Below are positions 50,310-59,084 of a stretch of 64,000 nt of DNA, piece by piece. Under the pieces are notes generated by a model. The model saw only the letters and a list, made by a program, of their open reading frames with translations. It ran no database searches and was not told the DNA's origin. The position numbers and the translations under genes were made by a program. Source of the stretch: an uncultured Pseudomonadota bacterium. Its GTDB lineage: Bacteria > Bdellovibrionota_B > Oligoflexia > Oligoflexales > CAIYRB01. The DNA lies in NCBI GenBank assembly GCA_903928445.1, contig CAIYRB010000076.1, forward strand, positions 1 to 64,000, in the 5' to 3' direction. The first letter of the stretch is position 1; each line of letters begins with the position of its first letter.

Positions 50310-50496
50310 GCCGTTGTAGCTTGTTGTTTACTAAATAAAGATCATTAATAGCGCGGCTTAAACTTTTCGGTCCGACACCTGGTCCCCCCAGGGTCTGGTC
50401 GGCGCAGCTGAATGTTGCTACGATATCGGTAGCGTATCCCGATGATCTAGCAATAAAATTCCAGCCATGCTGGCAGCCTGAGCGGAAGGTTAACCG

Positions 50497-51480
50497 ATGG
50501 GGTTCTCCATCATCATCCCGGTGAAGGAGATCAATCACTACATCATGAGCTGTGTGCCGATCACCTTGGAGTTGGACTATCCGGACTTTGAGGTCCTGAT
50601 TGTGCCAAATGAACTTCCTGTTGGTGAGCTGCCCGAGTTCTTGCGCGACCCCCGCATAAGACTGATCGCATCTGGACGCGTCAGTCCAGCTGTAAAGCGT
50701 GATCTTGGAGCAGCCGCTAGCCGTCACGAGTTTTTGGCCTTTCTCGATGACGATGCCTACCCGGCCAAGGACTGGCTGGACGTGGCGGCAAGCTATTTTA
50801 AAAAGGAAGGGGTAGAGGCCCTTGGCGGTCCGGCGATGACGCCAGTGGGGAGTTCGCTTGGCGAGCAGGCCTCTGGTCTCTTTTATGAGACTAAAGTTGG
50901 CGGCGGTGGATTGGTATTTCGCTACCGTCCAGTTGGCGAGCCCTTCCTGGTCGATGACTATCCGACGGTAAATCTATTGGTGAGCAAGGCAGCCTTCAAT
51001 CAGGTTGGCGGCTTTGATAATGACTACTGGCCGGGTGAAGACACTAAATTTTGCTTGGATTTAGTCAAAGCGGGTGGACGGATTCTCTATGTCCCGGAGC
51101 TACTGGTGTGGCATCACCGGCGGGCCTTGTTGCGGCCGCATTTAAGGCAGGTGGGCGGTTACGGTCGCCACCGCGGGTATTTTGTTAAAGCCTTCCCGGA
51201 GACGTCGCTGCGAGTGACCTACTTTGTACCAAGCTTGTTTCTCCTCGGCAACATTGCCGGAGCCCTACTCTCGATCTGGTCGTCCACTTTGCTGGTCGCC
51301 TGGATGAGTCTCCTTGGCTGCTATTTACTAGCTTGCCTGGTCGATAGCTTCCTTCGTGCTAGGAAATTGGGCCTAAGCCTCTTGACCACTGTAGTGATTC
51401 TGACCTCGCACCTGACTTATGGGTGGATGTTTATTCGTGGGCTTTGCTCATCGTCGCACTTTAAAAGCCAGCTGCGCTAA
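50497..51480 (+). CDS. GT2-family glycosyltransferase with membrane tail
   Basis: A 327-residue enzyme. The GT-A domain starts at SIIIPVKE; the metal-binding acidic motif is AFLDDDAYP (about 85-93) and a WPGEDTKFCLDLVKAG acceptor motif is near 190. Residues about 245-320 form three hydrophobic helices. It should add a sugar to a membrane acceptor at the cytoplasmic face. GGAAGG seven bases before ATG. It begins a three-gene unit with the flavoprotein (gap 9) and radical SAM gene (gap 10). Confidence 0.88.
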   Translation: MGFSIIIPVKEINHYIMSCVPITLELDYPDFEVLIVPNELPVGELPEFLRDPRIRLIASGRVSPAVKRDLGAAASRHEFLAFLDDDAYPAKDWLDVAASYFKKEGVEALGGPAMTPVGSSLGEQASGLFYETKVGGGGLVFRYRPVGEPFLVDDYPTVNLLVSKAAFNQVGGFDNDYWPGEDTKFCLDLVKAGGRILYVPELLVWHHRRALLRPHLRQVGGYGRHRGYFVKAFPETSLRVTYFVPSLFLLGNIAGALLSIWSSTLLVAWMSLLGCYLLACLVDSFLRARKLGLSLLTTVVILTSHLTYGWMFIRGLCSSSHFKSQLR

Positions 51481-51489
51481 GGAGGATTT

Positions 51490-52140
51490 GTGCCTAGAGG
51501 TCTTCACCGAGTGCTCGGAGTGCACCATTTGACCAACGATACGTTCTCGCTACGCTTAGCTCGTGACGGTGTCGATTTTGTGCCGGGTCAGTGTTTCAAT
51601 ATTGGCTTACCAAAGACGGCGGTAAACCGCGAGTATTCATCGTACTCAGGCTGCAATGAGGAGGAATTACAGTTTCTGATTCGCAACGTCGACGGTGGTG
51701 AGGTCAGTCCCAAGTTGCGCCAGGTCAAAGCTGGTGAATTCATCGAGGTCGATGGTGCTTATGGATTGTTTGTCATCGATCCGAGTTTAATCGCATCGAC
51801 GCAATTCTGTTTTATTGCAACGGGGACTGGGATTGCTCCGTTTCATTGCTTTGTCAAATCATACCCGGGGCTGAAGTACCGGATCGTTCACGGTACAAGG
51901 TATGCTACAGAAGCCTACAATCGGACTGACTATGCACCTGGATGCTTGGTGAATTGCACTACAAGAGACGACAAGGGTGACTTTCATGGTCGTGTCACCG
52001 ACTACCTAGTGACCCAGGACCTGATGGTAGCCACCTATTACTACCTTTGTGGCAACCGCAATATGATCAACGACGTTTACGACATCCTCCGGGCTAAGGA
52101 TATCTCGAGTTCGCAAATCATTACCGAAGTCTTTTTCTAA
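51490..52140 (+). CDS. Ferredoxin/flavodoxin reductase-like flavoprotein
   Basis: A 216-residue FNR-family protein: FAD motif REYSSYS (about 47-53), nucleotide motif ATGTGIAPFHCF, CGNRNMINDVYDIL near the end, and a short aromatic C-terminus (EVFF). It would pass electrons from NAD(P)H to a ferredoxin, flavodoxin or a partner enzyme. It has no [2Fe-2S] domain of its own. GTG start behind AAGGAGG. Placement before a radical SAM gene suggests that it supplies the reductant; this is inferred. Confidence 0.82.
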   Translation: MPRGLHRVLGVHHLTNDTFSLRLARDGVDFVPGQCFNIGLPKTAVNREYSSYSGCNEEELQFLIRNVDGGEVSPKLRQVKAGEFIEVDGAYGLFVIDPSLIASTQFCFIATGTGIAPFHCFVKSYPGLKYRIVHGTRYATEAYNRTDYAPGCLVNCTTRDDKGDFHGRVTDYLVTQDLMVATYYYLCGNRNMINDVYDILRAKDISSSQIITEVFF

Positions 52141-52150
52141 AGGGACGCCG

Positions 52151-53662
52151 ATGAAAGTTGCCATTTCCTATCCGCCTATTGTCAATCGTCACGGTCAAAA
52201 GGCGATGGTGTCGCAAAACCGCAATGTTCAATTTTTCAAGGCACCGACCTATCTACTTCCAGTGGTTCACGCACAAGCAGGGACCTGGCTCAAGCAGTTG
52301 GGGCATGAGCTGCTTTGGGATGATGGTAATGCCCAGTTAAAGAGCTATGAGCAGTGGTTTGCTGATCTAGTCGCCGCCAGGCCCGATGTCGTCGTCTTCG
52401 AGAGCACAACTCCGGTGATGAAGTTCTATTGGCGGGTCACGAGTGAGCTGAAGGCCAAGCTTCCAGACACGGTCTTTATCATGACCGGCTATCATTCGAT
52501 GCGAAAGCCAGAAGAAACCTGTGAAAACTCAGCTACCGATGTGGTTTTGCGCAGTAACCATGTCGACTTTGTGCTGTCTAAGCTCATTCCGATCATCGCG
52601 TCTGATAAGGATTGGCGGACTCATTGTAAGATCGAGGGTCTGGTGATTCGTATGGCGGACGGTACGCTCAGGTCGACCGGCCACTTCCGGCAGGTTGAGC
52701 CCTTGGAGAAATCACCAGTCGTTGACCGGGACTTAGTGCAGTGGCGCAATTACGCTTTGGAGAACGGCAATTTTCTCCAACTACCGGGCACCTACGCGAC
52801 CAGTGTGATCCGTGACTGTATGTTCGGCAAGTGCACGTTCTGTCGCTATAATGGACCTGATTTGACGTTTTCCATGCTGCCGGTGCAGCGCAGCCTCGAT
52901 GAATACGAGCGCTTGATCAATGACTACGGCGTCAAGGAAATCTTTGATGACTCGGGAGTCTGGTACCGTGGCAAGGAGGCTCGCGAATTTGCCCAAGGCA
53001 TCATCGACCGAGGCTTGCATAAGCGCGGCTGCTATTTTGGCTTTAATACGCGCTTTGAATACCTTGATGAAGAGACTATCAAGCTGCTCGCTGCGGCGAA
53101 TTTTCGCTTTGTCCTCATCGGTCTTGAGGCTGCCGACGATGAGACCTTGCAGAGACTCAAAAAGGGGTATCAGCTGCAGCATGTCGAGCGTAGTCTGAAA
53201 TGGATGAGCCAGTACGGCTTACATCCGCATTTGACCATCATGGTCGGCTACTATTGGCAGACGCGGCAGCAGCTAGACGGAACGGTGCAATTTGTTAAGT
53301 CACTGATGTATCAAGGCTTGGCCAGAACGCTGCAGGTGACCTTGTGTACGCCACTCGATTTCACGCCCTATCATCAAGAGTGCATCGATCAAAAGGTGCT
53401 TTTGACCGAGGACTATGATGACCACGACATGAGCAAGCTCATTGTGAAGACGCCACTACCACATGCCGAATATTATAAGGCTGTTCGCGAGATGTATGGA
53501 ATAGCATTTAGTCCGCAATTCATTTTGCGACAGGTCCGCTATTTGCTGACTGGACGAACAAGAGATTGGCAGTTTCTCTTTACCTATGGCTGGCGCGCAA
53601 TTCGGCGGGTCAGAAATCACATCTTCAATTTGACCAGGCATGAGAACACGATATCAGGCTAG
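52151..53662 (+). CDS. Radical SAM protein with B12-binding-like N-terminus
   Basis: A 503-residue protein. The N-terminal 150 residues look like a cobalamin-binding Rossmann domain (VVVFESTTPVMKF, TVFIMTGYHS) but the DxHxxG base-off motif is not seen. The radical SAM cluster motif is CMFGKCTFC (near 219-227), and a core strand reads IFDDSGVW. Such proteins methylate or rearrange unreactive carbons. The C-terminus (from about 400) is basic and may touch the membrane. AAGGGA five bases before ATG. Substrate unknown; the GT2 neighbour suggests a glycan or lipid. Confidence 0.85.
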   Translation: MKVAISYPPIVNRHGQKAMVSQNRNVQFFKAPTYLLPVVHAQAGTWLKQLGHELLWDDGNAQLKSYEQWFADLVAARPDVVVFESTTPVMKFYWRVTSELKAKLPDTVFIMTGYHSMRKPEETCENSATDVVLRSNHVDFVLSKLIPIIASDKDWRTHCKIEGLVIRMADGTLRSTGHFRQVEPLEKSPVVDRDLVQWRNYALENGNFLQLPGTYATSVIRDCMFGKCTFCRYNGPDLTFSMLPVQRSLDEYERLINDYGVKEIFDDSGVWYRGKEAREFAQGIIDRGLHKRGCYFGFNTRFEYLDEETIKLLAAANFRFVLIGLEAADDETLQRLKKGYQLQHVERSLKWMSQYGLHPHLTIMVGYYWQTRQQLDGTVQFVKSLMYQGLARTLQVTLCTPLDFTPYHQECIDQKVLLTEDYDDHDMSKLIVKTPLPHAEYYKAVREMYGIAFSPQFILRQVRYLLTGRTRDWQFLFTYGWRAIRRVRNHIFNLTRHENTISG

Positions 53663-53669
53663 GTGCCGA

Positions 53670-54524
53670 TTAAGCTGCAAATTGATCGGTATCACTACCT
53701 TTGTCTTTGCTCGAAAATGGATTTACGCTCGACGGTGGCAGGCGCTTAAGACGCAGATAGAGCCTTAATGTGTCTAGAATGACGGAAACTCCGACGCGAA
53801 AGATGTGGATCATCTCAACAAAAAACGGCCTAGAGTTGCTGTGAAAGTAATCTAGCCGCACCGGCGCTTCGAGGATGCGGCGAAAGCCGCGTAAACGTGC
53901 CAATGCCAGTATCTCTAGGTCGGCACCGTAGCGATCGACTGTCAGGTCTGGAAGCACTGCGTCGATGACGGCCTTTTTAAACAGCTTGAGGCCGACTTGG
54001 GTGTCTGTGACGTTCATGTCGAAGAGATACTTAACGAGCTGTTGGTAGCAAGCGCTCAAAACACGGCGGACGCGGGGATAGTCGATTCGCGATTGTGGAT
54101 GGCGCTTGGATGCGACGACGATATCACTGTCGTAAAGCGCCATCAGGCCAAGGAAGATGCGGATTTCACGTGGGTGAAGTTCCATGCCGCCGTCGATAAA
54201 AAAGACATAATCGCCGCTGGCCTCTTTGAAACCACTGCGAACTGCATAACCTTTGCCGTGATTTTCGTCGTAGATGATTGGGCGGACGTTGGGGTGTTTG
54301 TAGCTTCGTAAGACCGCAGCGGTGGCATCGGTGCTGCCGTCGCTGATCACCAGGATCTCAAACGACGAGAAATATGGACTGATTTCGCCGATTAGCATTT
54401 CTAAATTTGGCTTTATGGCCGCTGCTTCATTGAAAACAGGGACGATGACCGATAGGTTTAACTCGCGCAAGGATGCAAAGACATCGGTGTGCTGTTGCTT
54501 TTGGATAGGTTTTTCGGCGACCAT
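53670..54524 (-). CDS. GT2 glycosyltransferase, ALG5/DPM1-like
   Basis: A 284-residue enzyme; the ATG at 54524 has GGAGGT six bases upstream. It has LSVIVPVFNEA, ISDGSTDATA and a DGGMELHP metal motif, then DTQVGLKLFKK and the YGADLEILALARLRGFR segment typical of dolichyl-phosphate glucosyltransferases. It probably makes a polyprenyl-phosphate sugar. Possible membrane attachment near the C-terminus is weak. It is convergent with the radical SAM gene (7 bases between stops). Confidence 0.88.
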   Translation of the reverse strand: MVAEKPIQKQQHTDVFASLRELNLSVIVPVFNEAAAIKPNLEMLIGEISPYFSSFEILVISDGSTDATAAVLRSYKHPNVRPIIYDENHGKGYAVRSGFKEASGDYVFFIDGGMELHPREIRIFLGLMALYDSDIVVASKRHPQSRIDYPRVRRVLSACYQQLVKYLFDMNVTDTQVGLKLFKKAVIDAVLPDLTVDRYGADLEILALARLRGFRRILEAPVRLDYFHSNSRPFFVEMIHIFRVGVSVILDTLRLYLRLKRLPPSSVNPFSSKDKGSDTDQFAA

Positions 54525-55000
54525 GAGCTGACCTCCAACCCCACACATCTATCTTAGCGGCATAAAGATCCGATGACTTGAGAGCGTGCGACCGGAACTT
54601 TTTTGGTGCACTCGGTAAGGATTGGTATTTTGTGCGTAGAAAAAGCGGGCTCATAGGGTCGCGGTCGATATACGACCCCATTGCATACGAGCAGCCCTAA
54701 CTCGCTAAATGGACAAGTTTAGCGCCGAATGTTTTGGATTATCTTCATTTTGGGGTCGGTCAGTTAGAGAGCAAAAGAGCCGCTGCGAACGTTCCAGACG
54801 GATGGATGCAGTCGCCTGGGTGATGCCAGCTTTGGCGGCCAAGCGGCGGACGAGTCGACCGGGTTTGCCGTCTTGGCGCTTTCTGGCTACACTTAGATGA
54901 GTATCGGTGCGTCCGGCATCCGCCGGATTGGTCCTGACCCTACCTGCCGTTTTCTCGCTCGCCAAGCCAAACACTGCTCAGATTTAAGCTTTAGAAAGAC
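54525..55000. other. Intergenic region before the six-gene cluster
   Basis: 476 bases with no supported gene. A GGTCG/CGACC hairpin at 54663-54677 is visible. A minus-strand frame (54705-54974) has an AAKAGITQATAS helix-turn-helix-like stretch but no convincing start. The promoter of the downstream cluster must lie here; I could not find a clear -35/-10 pair. Confidence 0.4.
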
Positions 55001-55693
55001 ATGTTCATGCCATGCCATGCGCTGGTTTTTGATTTAGATGACACTCTGATCCATTCGACCAGAGCTTACGGCGTTGCCAATGCCGCAGCGCTCGACGTCA
55101 TCGGACTTCGTGGCAAGGGTATGAGCTTGGAGTCCAGCCGGGCTGAAGTTAAGGAACGTCTTCCTTCCTTGCATGTGTCGGCTCGAAACCGTTGGCTTTA
55201 CTTCAAACGACTGCTTGAAAACAACGAGCTATATTCCGCCAAATGTCTGGTTCAGGTGATGGCTGTGTACGAGGAGGCCTTGCTAGGTAATTTGAAGCAA
55301 CAGTGGCGGGAGTTAAGGCGCGGCGAGTTACTGCAAAAGCTAGCCAAGAGGGCGCCGATGGCGATCATCACAAATGAAAACCTAAGGAGTCAGGTGCTAA
55401 AATTAAACGCGCTCGACGGAGTGGACGCGCTCTTCAATGTGCTGGTCACCTCGGAGGAGTTGGGGGTGGAAAAGCCGGATCCTGCTTTGCTCCGCTACGC
55501 ACTGGCAAGGCTGAAAGTAGATGCGAGCGATACCTTGGTTGTCGGCGATAGCTTTGACCATGATATCAAGCCAGCGCTAGTCGCTGGCTGTCGGGCCGTC
55601 CTAAGTACCGAGTTTGCGCCTCGTCCATTGGCTTTTAGCGCGGGCTGTCAGACCGTCTCTTCGCTTGAGGAGATTCTAAACTATGACTTCTAG
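55001..55693 (+). CDS. HAD-superfamily hydrolase
   Basis: A 230-residue phosphatase-like protein. Motif I is VFDLDDTL with D11 and D13; motif II is AIITNEN; motif III/IV is EKPDPALL and VVGDSFDHDI. A cap domain occupies residues about 20-95. It would remove a phosphate from a small sugar or polyol phosphate. It is the first gene of a six-gene run and overlaps the next gene by 11 bases. The ribosome site is weak. Confidence 0.87.
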   Translation: MFMPCHALVFDLDDTLIHSTRAYGVANAAALDVIGLRGKGMSLESSRAEVKERLPSLHVSARNRWLYFKRLLENNELYSAKCLVQVMAVYEEALLGNLKQQWRELRRGELLQKLAKRAPMAIITNENLRSQVLKLNALDGVDALFNVLVTSEELGVEKPDPALLRYALARLKVDASDTLVVGDSFDHDIKPALVAGCRAVLSTEFAPRPLAFSAGCQTVSSLEEILNYDF

Positions 55694-56690
55694 TCCTATA
55701 GTGAAAAATTTGGGCCGGGAGACATGTCGTGAAGAGTTGGCCGCTTTTTGTGCGCAGATCGGACTAAAGACGCCGTTATGGGTACAGGGTGCTGGTGGCA
55801 ATATATCGCGAAAATTCCTCGACGGCGAAGCGCTGCGGCTTTGGATCAAAGCCAGTGGCTACAGAGTCGGAGGGGTGACCAAGGACGTTGGTTTAGTCGA
55901 AGTCGATTTAACGAATTTTTACGCAGCGGCGCATACCACGGGGTTGCTTCCCGCTCCAAATAACCTTGAGCCAGCTACGGTGATCAAAGAAGAGTCATAT
56001 CATAGCGTGCTTGGTAGATCGACTATAGCAGGTGCAAACGGGCAAGGGCGACCATCGATGGAAACAGGCCTTCATGCAATGCTGGCCGCGCCATGGGTTG
56101 TGCATTTGCATGCACTATCTGCGCTGTTAATGGCTCATGTTTACCAACAATGCCCCGAGGATTTGGCATGGGTGTGTAAACGGCACCGAACGGTGGTGCT
56201 ACCTGCGCTGATGCCTGGACTAAGTTTGACCTGGGCTACGGCGCGCCATGCCCAGGCCTCGCACGTTATTTTGGCGAATCACGGCGTCGTTCTTGCCCTG
56301 CAACATCCTGACGAACTTGCTTCATGGCAGCAGCTAGAATATGAATTCTGCGATCGTCACGGATTTGACGTTTTGACGCAGCTACTTAGTGGTGACTCAG
56401 CTAGTTTCTCTAGGGCGACGCAGCAGCCCATACCTCTGCGCTTTTACTTTCCAGATACTGCGGTGTTTTTTGCCAAGATCCAGCCGTTCCTGCGGCAGTG
56501 GCGGTCTTCGGCAGCGCCCGAACCGCTGTATGTGCTAGAAACCGATGATCAAGATCTGCAGGAGATCTGGGCGGCGCAACAGATTCTTTACGCCGCCTGC
56601 CCCGAACTCCCTAGCCTTCCAGATGCCATCGTCAACAGCGTGGCCAGTCTGCCCACCGAGCAGCTGCGATTGGCCAAGATTGCGAGCTAA
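55683..56690 (+). CDS. Class II aldolase/epimerase-family protein
   Basis: A 335-residue member of the AraD/FucA family. The N-terminal phosphate/substrate motif is WVQGAGGNIS (34-43); zinc-binding histidines are in VVHLHA (about 139-144) and NHGVVL (about 200). These enzymes cleave or epimerise sugar phosphates. The C-terminal 100 residues beyond the aldolase domain are unusual and not recognised. It overlaps the HAD gene by 11 bases and precedes the nucleotidyltransferase by 2 bases. Confidence 0.85.
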   Translation: MTSSPIVKNLGRETCREELAAFCAQIGLKTPLWVQGAGGNISRKFLDGEALRLWIKASGYRVGGVTKDVGLVEVDLTNFYAAAHTTGLLPAPNNLEPATVIKEESYHSVLGRSTIAGANGQGRPSMETGLHAMLAAPWVVHLHALSALLMAHVYQQCPEDLAWVCKRHRTVVLPALMPGLSLTWATARHAQASHVILANHGVVLALQHPDELASWQQLEYEFCDRHGFDVLTQLLSGDSASFSRATQQPIPLRFYFPDTAVFFAKIQPFLRQWRSSAAPEPLYVLETDDQDLQEIWAAQQILYAACPELPSLPDAIVNSVASLPTEQLRLAKIAS

Positions 56691-56692
56691 AC

Positions 56693-58360
56693 ATGCCTGA
56701 GGCGACGAAGAGTTTTGCCACAAGCCCGATCCACTTGCTCATGCCAATGGCTGGGCTTGGCGAGCGCTTTCGCCGTGAAGGTTATACCGATCCTAAGCCT
56801 CTGATTAAGGTGTCTGGGACGCCGATGATTCAGCGTTTGCTCGAGCGCTTTCCGCCGCATTGGCCGTGCACCTTCGTTCTCTCCGAACACCATGCGGAGA
56901 CCGCATTGCCAGGACTGCTCAAAGTGCTAAGACCCGACTGTCAGATCGTCTACTTGCACGACGCGGAGATTGCCGAAAGCCCGCTACGTGGTCCGGCTCG
57001 TTCGGCTTTGGCGGGGCTCAAGGTCATCCCAGCGGACCACCGGGTTTTTTTATCCTACTGCGACTACGATATGGTCTGGGATCATACTCAATTTGAACGG
57101 TTTGTCCGGAGTAACGATTGCACGGCCTGTTTGATTTCTTACCGTGGCTTTCACGCTCATTACTTGACGCCGCTCATGTATGCCTACGCGCAACTAGACG
57201 GCGAACTGGTCAAAGCCGTGCGGGAAAAGGGCTGCTTCACAGCAAATCGGGAGCAGGAATATGCCTCGGCCGGTGGTTACTATGTTCGCTCCGCTGCGCT
57301 TTTGCGGGCTGCCCTTGACTATCAAGCGGAGCACGACCTTCAGGTCAACGGTGAGCACTACATCAGCTTGACGATCGAGAGTATCCTGCGCTCCAAGGCT
57401 GAGGCGCAGGTGCGGATTTTTGAGATTCCGCTGTTTTGTCAGTGGGGAACGCCTGCGGACTTGAAGACCTATAGCTACTGGGAAAAGACCTTTGTCGCCT
57501 GGAACCGCTTGCAGGCTGCGGCGAGCACCTATGAGGTTGAGCAGGTCCTGATGCCGATGGCTGGGCTGGGGTCGCGCTTTGCGTCGGTGACAAAGGTGCC
57601 AAAGCCACTGATTGAGGTGGCCGGCCGGCCGATGTTTGTGCAGGCCTTGGTGTCACTACCTCGCGCTCGAGCCAATGTTCTTGTATGCCTCGAACAGCAT
57701 CGTTCCATGCTAGAAGCTAGCCTAAACCAGCTGCCGGCAAAGACCGCTCGGCCCAAGGTCAAGTGGCTAAGGCAAACGCCGCAGGGGCAGGCATTGTCGA
57801 CGGAACAAGGTTTGCAGGAGTTAAACCCGACCCAGGAGGTGCTCGTATCAGCTTGCGACCATGAAATCGTGCTCGATCCGGCGACTTGGTTGCGGTTTAA
57901 AGCGGACCCCCGCTGCGACGGCGCGATTTTCACTGTCCGCGGCTACCCTGGCGTCCAGCGGCGGCCTCAGGCTTATGCTTATGTGGACGCCGACTTTGAC
58001 GGCGATGAATTTCCCCTGGTGAGGACGGTGTCAGTCAAGGTACCGCTGTCGGCAAAGCCGGAGGCAGACGCTCTGCTCGTCGGGTCTTTCTGGTTTGCAT
58101 CCGCCGATCTCCTGCGCCGTGGTATTGAGGCACTTAAGGTCAAGGACGCGCGGGTCAACGGCGAGCTTTACCTAGACTCGATTTTTGCACAGCTTCAGCT
58201 GCTTGGCCACACGATGCGTGTGATCCCCTTGGACGGCTACATCGGCCGCGGTACGCCCGACGAGTTGGCCGAGTCGCTCTACTATCAAGAACTGATTGGT
58301 GGGCGTCGGCCGACGCCGCGCCTGCGCTACAGCCTCGGGGATCAGGACAGCCATGCTTGA
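56693..58360 (+). CDS. Tandem double sugar-phosphate nucleotidyltransferase
   Basis: A 555-residue protein made of two related nucleotidyltransferase domains. Domain 1 begins HLLMPMAGLGERFR (14-27) and keeps DPKPLIKV; domain 2 begins QVLMPMAGLGSRFA (near 283) and keeps VPKPLIEV. Each has the NTP-binding glycine loop and a lysine in the KPL motif; acidic metal motifs are SYCDYDM in the first and SACDHEI in the second. The family activates sugar-phosphates or similar groups as NDP or CDP derivatives; BcbE-like capsule proteins are the closest that I recall. Both halves look intact. Confidence 0.85.
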   Translation: MPEATKSFATSPIHLLMPMAGLGERFRREGYTDPKPLIKVSGTPMIQRLLERFPPHWPCTFVLSEHHAETALPGLLKVLRPDCQIVYLHDAEIAESPLRGPARSALAGLKVIPADHRVFLSYCDYDMVWDHTQFERFVRSNDCTACLISYRGFHAHYLTPLMYAYAQLDGELVKAVREKGCFTANREQEYASAGGYYVRSAALLRAALDYQAEHDLQVNGEHYISLTIESILRSKAEAQVRIFEIPLFCQWGTPADLKTYSYWEKTFVAWNRLQAAASTYEVEQVLMPMAGLGSRFASVTKVPKPLIEVAGRPMFVQALVSLPRARANVLVCLEQHRSMLEASLNQLPAKTARPKVKWLRQTPQGQALSTEQGLQELNPTQEVLVSACDHEIVLDPATWLRFKADPRCDGAIFTVRGYPGVQRRPQAYAYVDADFDGDEFPLVRTVSVKVPLSAKPEADALLVGSFWFASADLLRRGIEALKVKDARVNGELYLDSIFAQLQLLGHTMRVIPLDGYIGRGTPDELAESLYYQELIGGRRPTPRLRYSLGDQDSHA

Positions 58361-59084
58361 ATTTGAGCTGGTGCTACCAGCCTACAATGAAGCGAAGAGC
58401 TTACCTGACCTCTGCAAAAGGGTAGCCGAGGCAGCGTTGTCGTGTGGGTTCACTCCGGAGCGCTGCCAGGTGGTCCTCGTCGATAACGGCAGTACCGACG
58501 GTTCTGCCGTGGTCCTGAAGCAGTTACAGAGCACCGATCTCGGTGCATGGTTTAGGGTCGTCACCGTGGCGCTGAACCAAGGCTATGGCTTCGGTGTGAA
58601 AGCCGGACTTGATGCGACGACGGCACCCTTTATTGGCTGGTCGCATGCCGACCTTCAATGTGACCCCGTTGAGGCCTTTCGCGCCGCAGTAATATTGCAG
58701 AATTCACCGGCCACAACGTCGCTGATCATTAAAGGTAAGCGCTTTGGGCGTTCCCTATCTAGTCGCATCATCAGTACCGTGTTTGCCGTCGCGGCTGGGG
58801 TCAGCCTGGGGCTTTGGTGCGGCGAGATCAACGCTCAGCCAAAGGTTTTTCCGCGCCGCCTACTCGGCCATTTGTCCGGTGCTCCAGTCGATTTTAGCTT
58901 CGATTTGTTCGCCCTTTATCGGGCCAAAGCTGCCGGCTTCAGATTTCGCACCATAGCGGTCTACTTTCCCAATCGGCGTCACGGTGTATCCAATTGGTCG
59001 TCGACCTTTAGGAGTCGACGTCGCACCATGATCGGCATGCTGCGCTACTGTCGGCATCTGGCGCTGACCGAGGGTCGCCTATGA
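58353..59084 (+). CDS. GT2 glycosyltransferase, polyprenyl-phosphate type
   Basis: A 243-residue enzyme; the ATG at 58353 has AGGA five bases upstream and overlaps the previous stop by 8 bases. It shows ELVLPAYNEAKSL, VVLVDNGSTDGSA, LNQGYGFGVKAGL and a SHADLQCDP metal motif, so it is like dolichyl-phosphate mannosyltransferase. It probably transfers an activated sugar to a polyprenyl phosphate, giving a donor for the GT-C enzyme encoded next (4-base overlap). Confidence 0.88.
   Translation: MLEFELVLPAYNEAKSLPDLCKRVAEAALSCGFTPERCQVVLVDNGSTDGSAVVLKQLQSTDLGAWFRVVTVALNQGYGFGVKAGLDATTAPFIGWSHADLQCDPVEAFRAAVILQNSPATTSLIIKGKRFGRSLSSRIISTVFAVAAGVSLGLWCGEINAQPKVFPRRLLGHLSGAPVDFSFDLFALYRAKAAGFRFRTIAVYFPNRRHGVSNWSSTFRSRRRTMIGMLRYCRHLALTEGRL

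Noticed and set aside
54705..54974. Minus-strand 89-codon frame with a helix-turn-helix-like stretch
   Set aside because: No ribosome site or convincing start, and no similarity that I can name; it may be chance or a relic.
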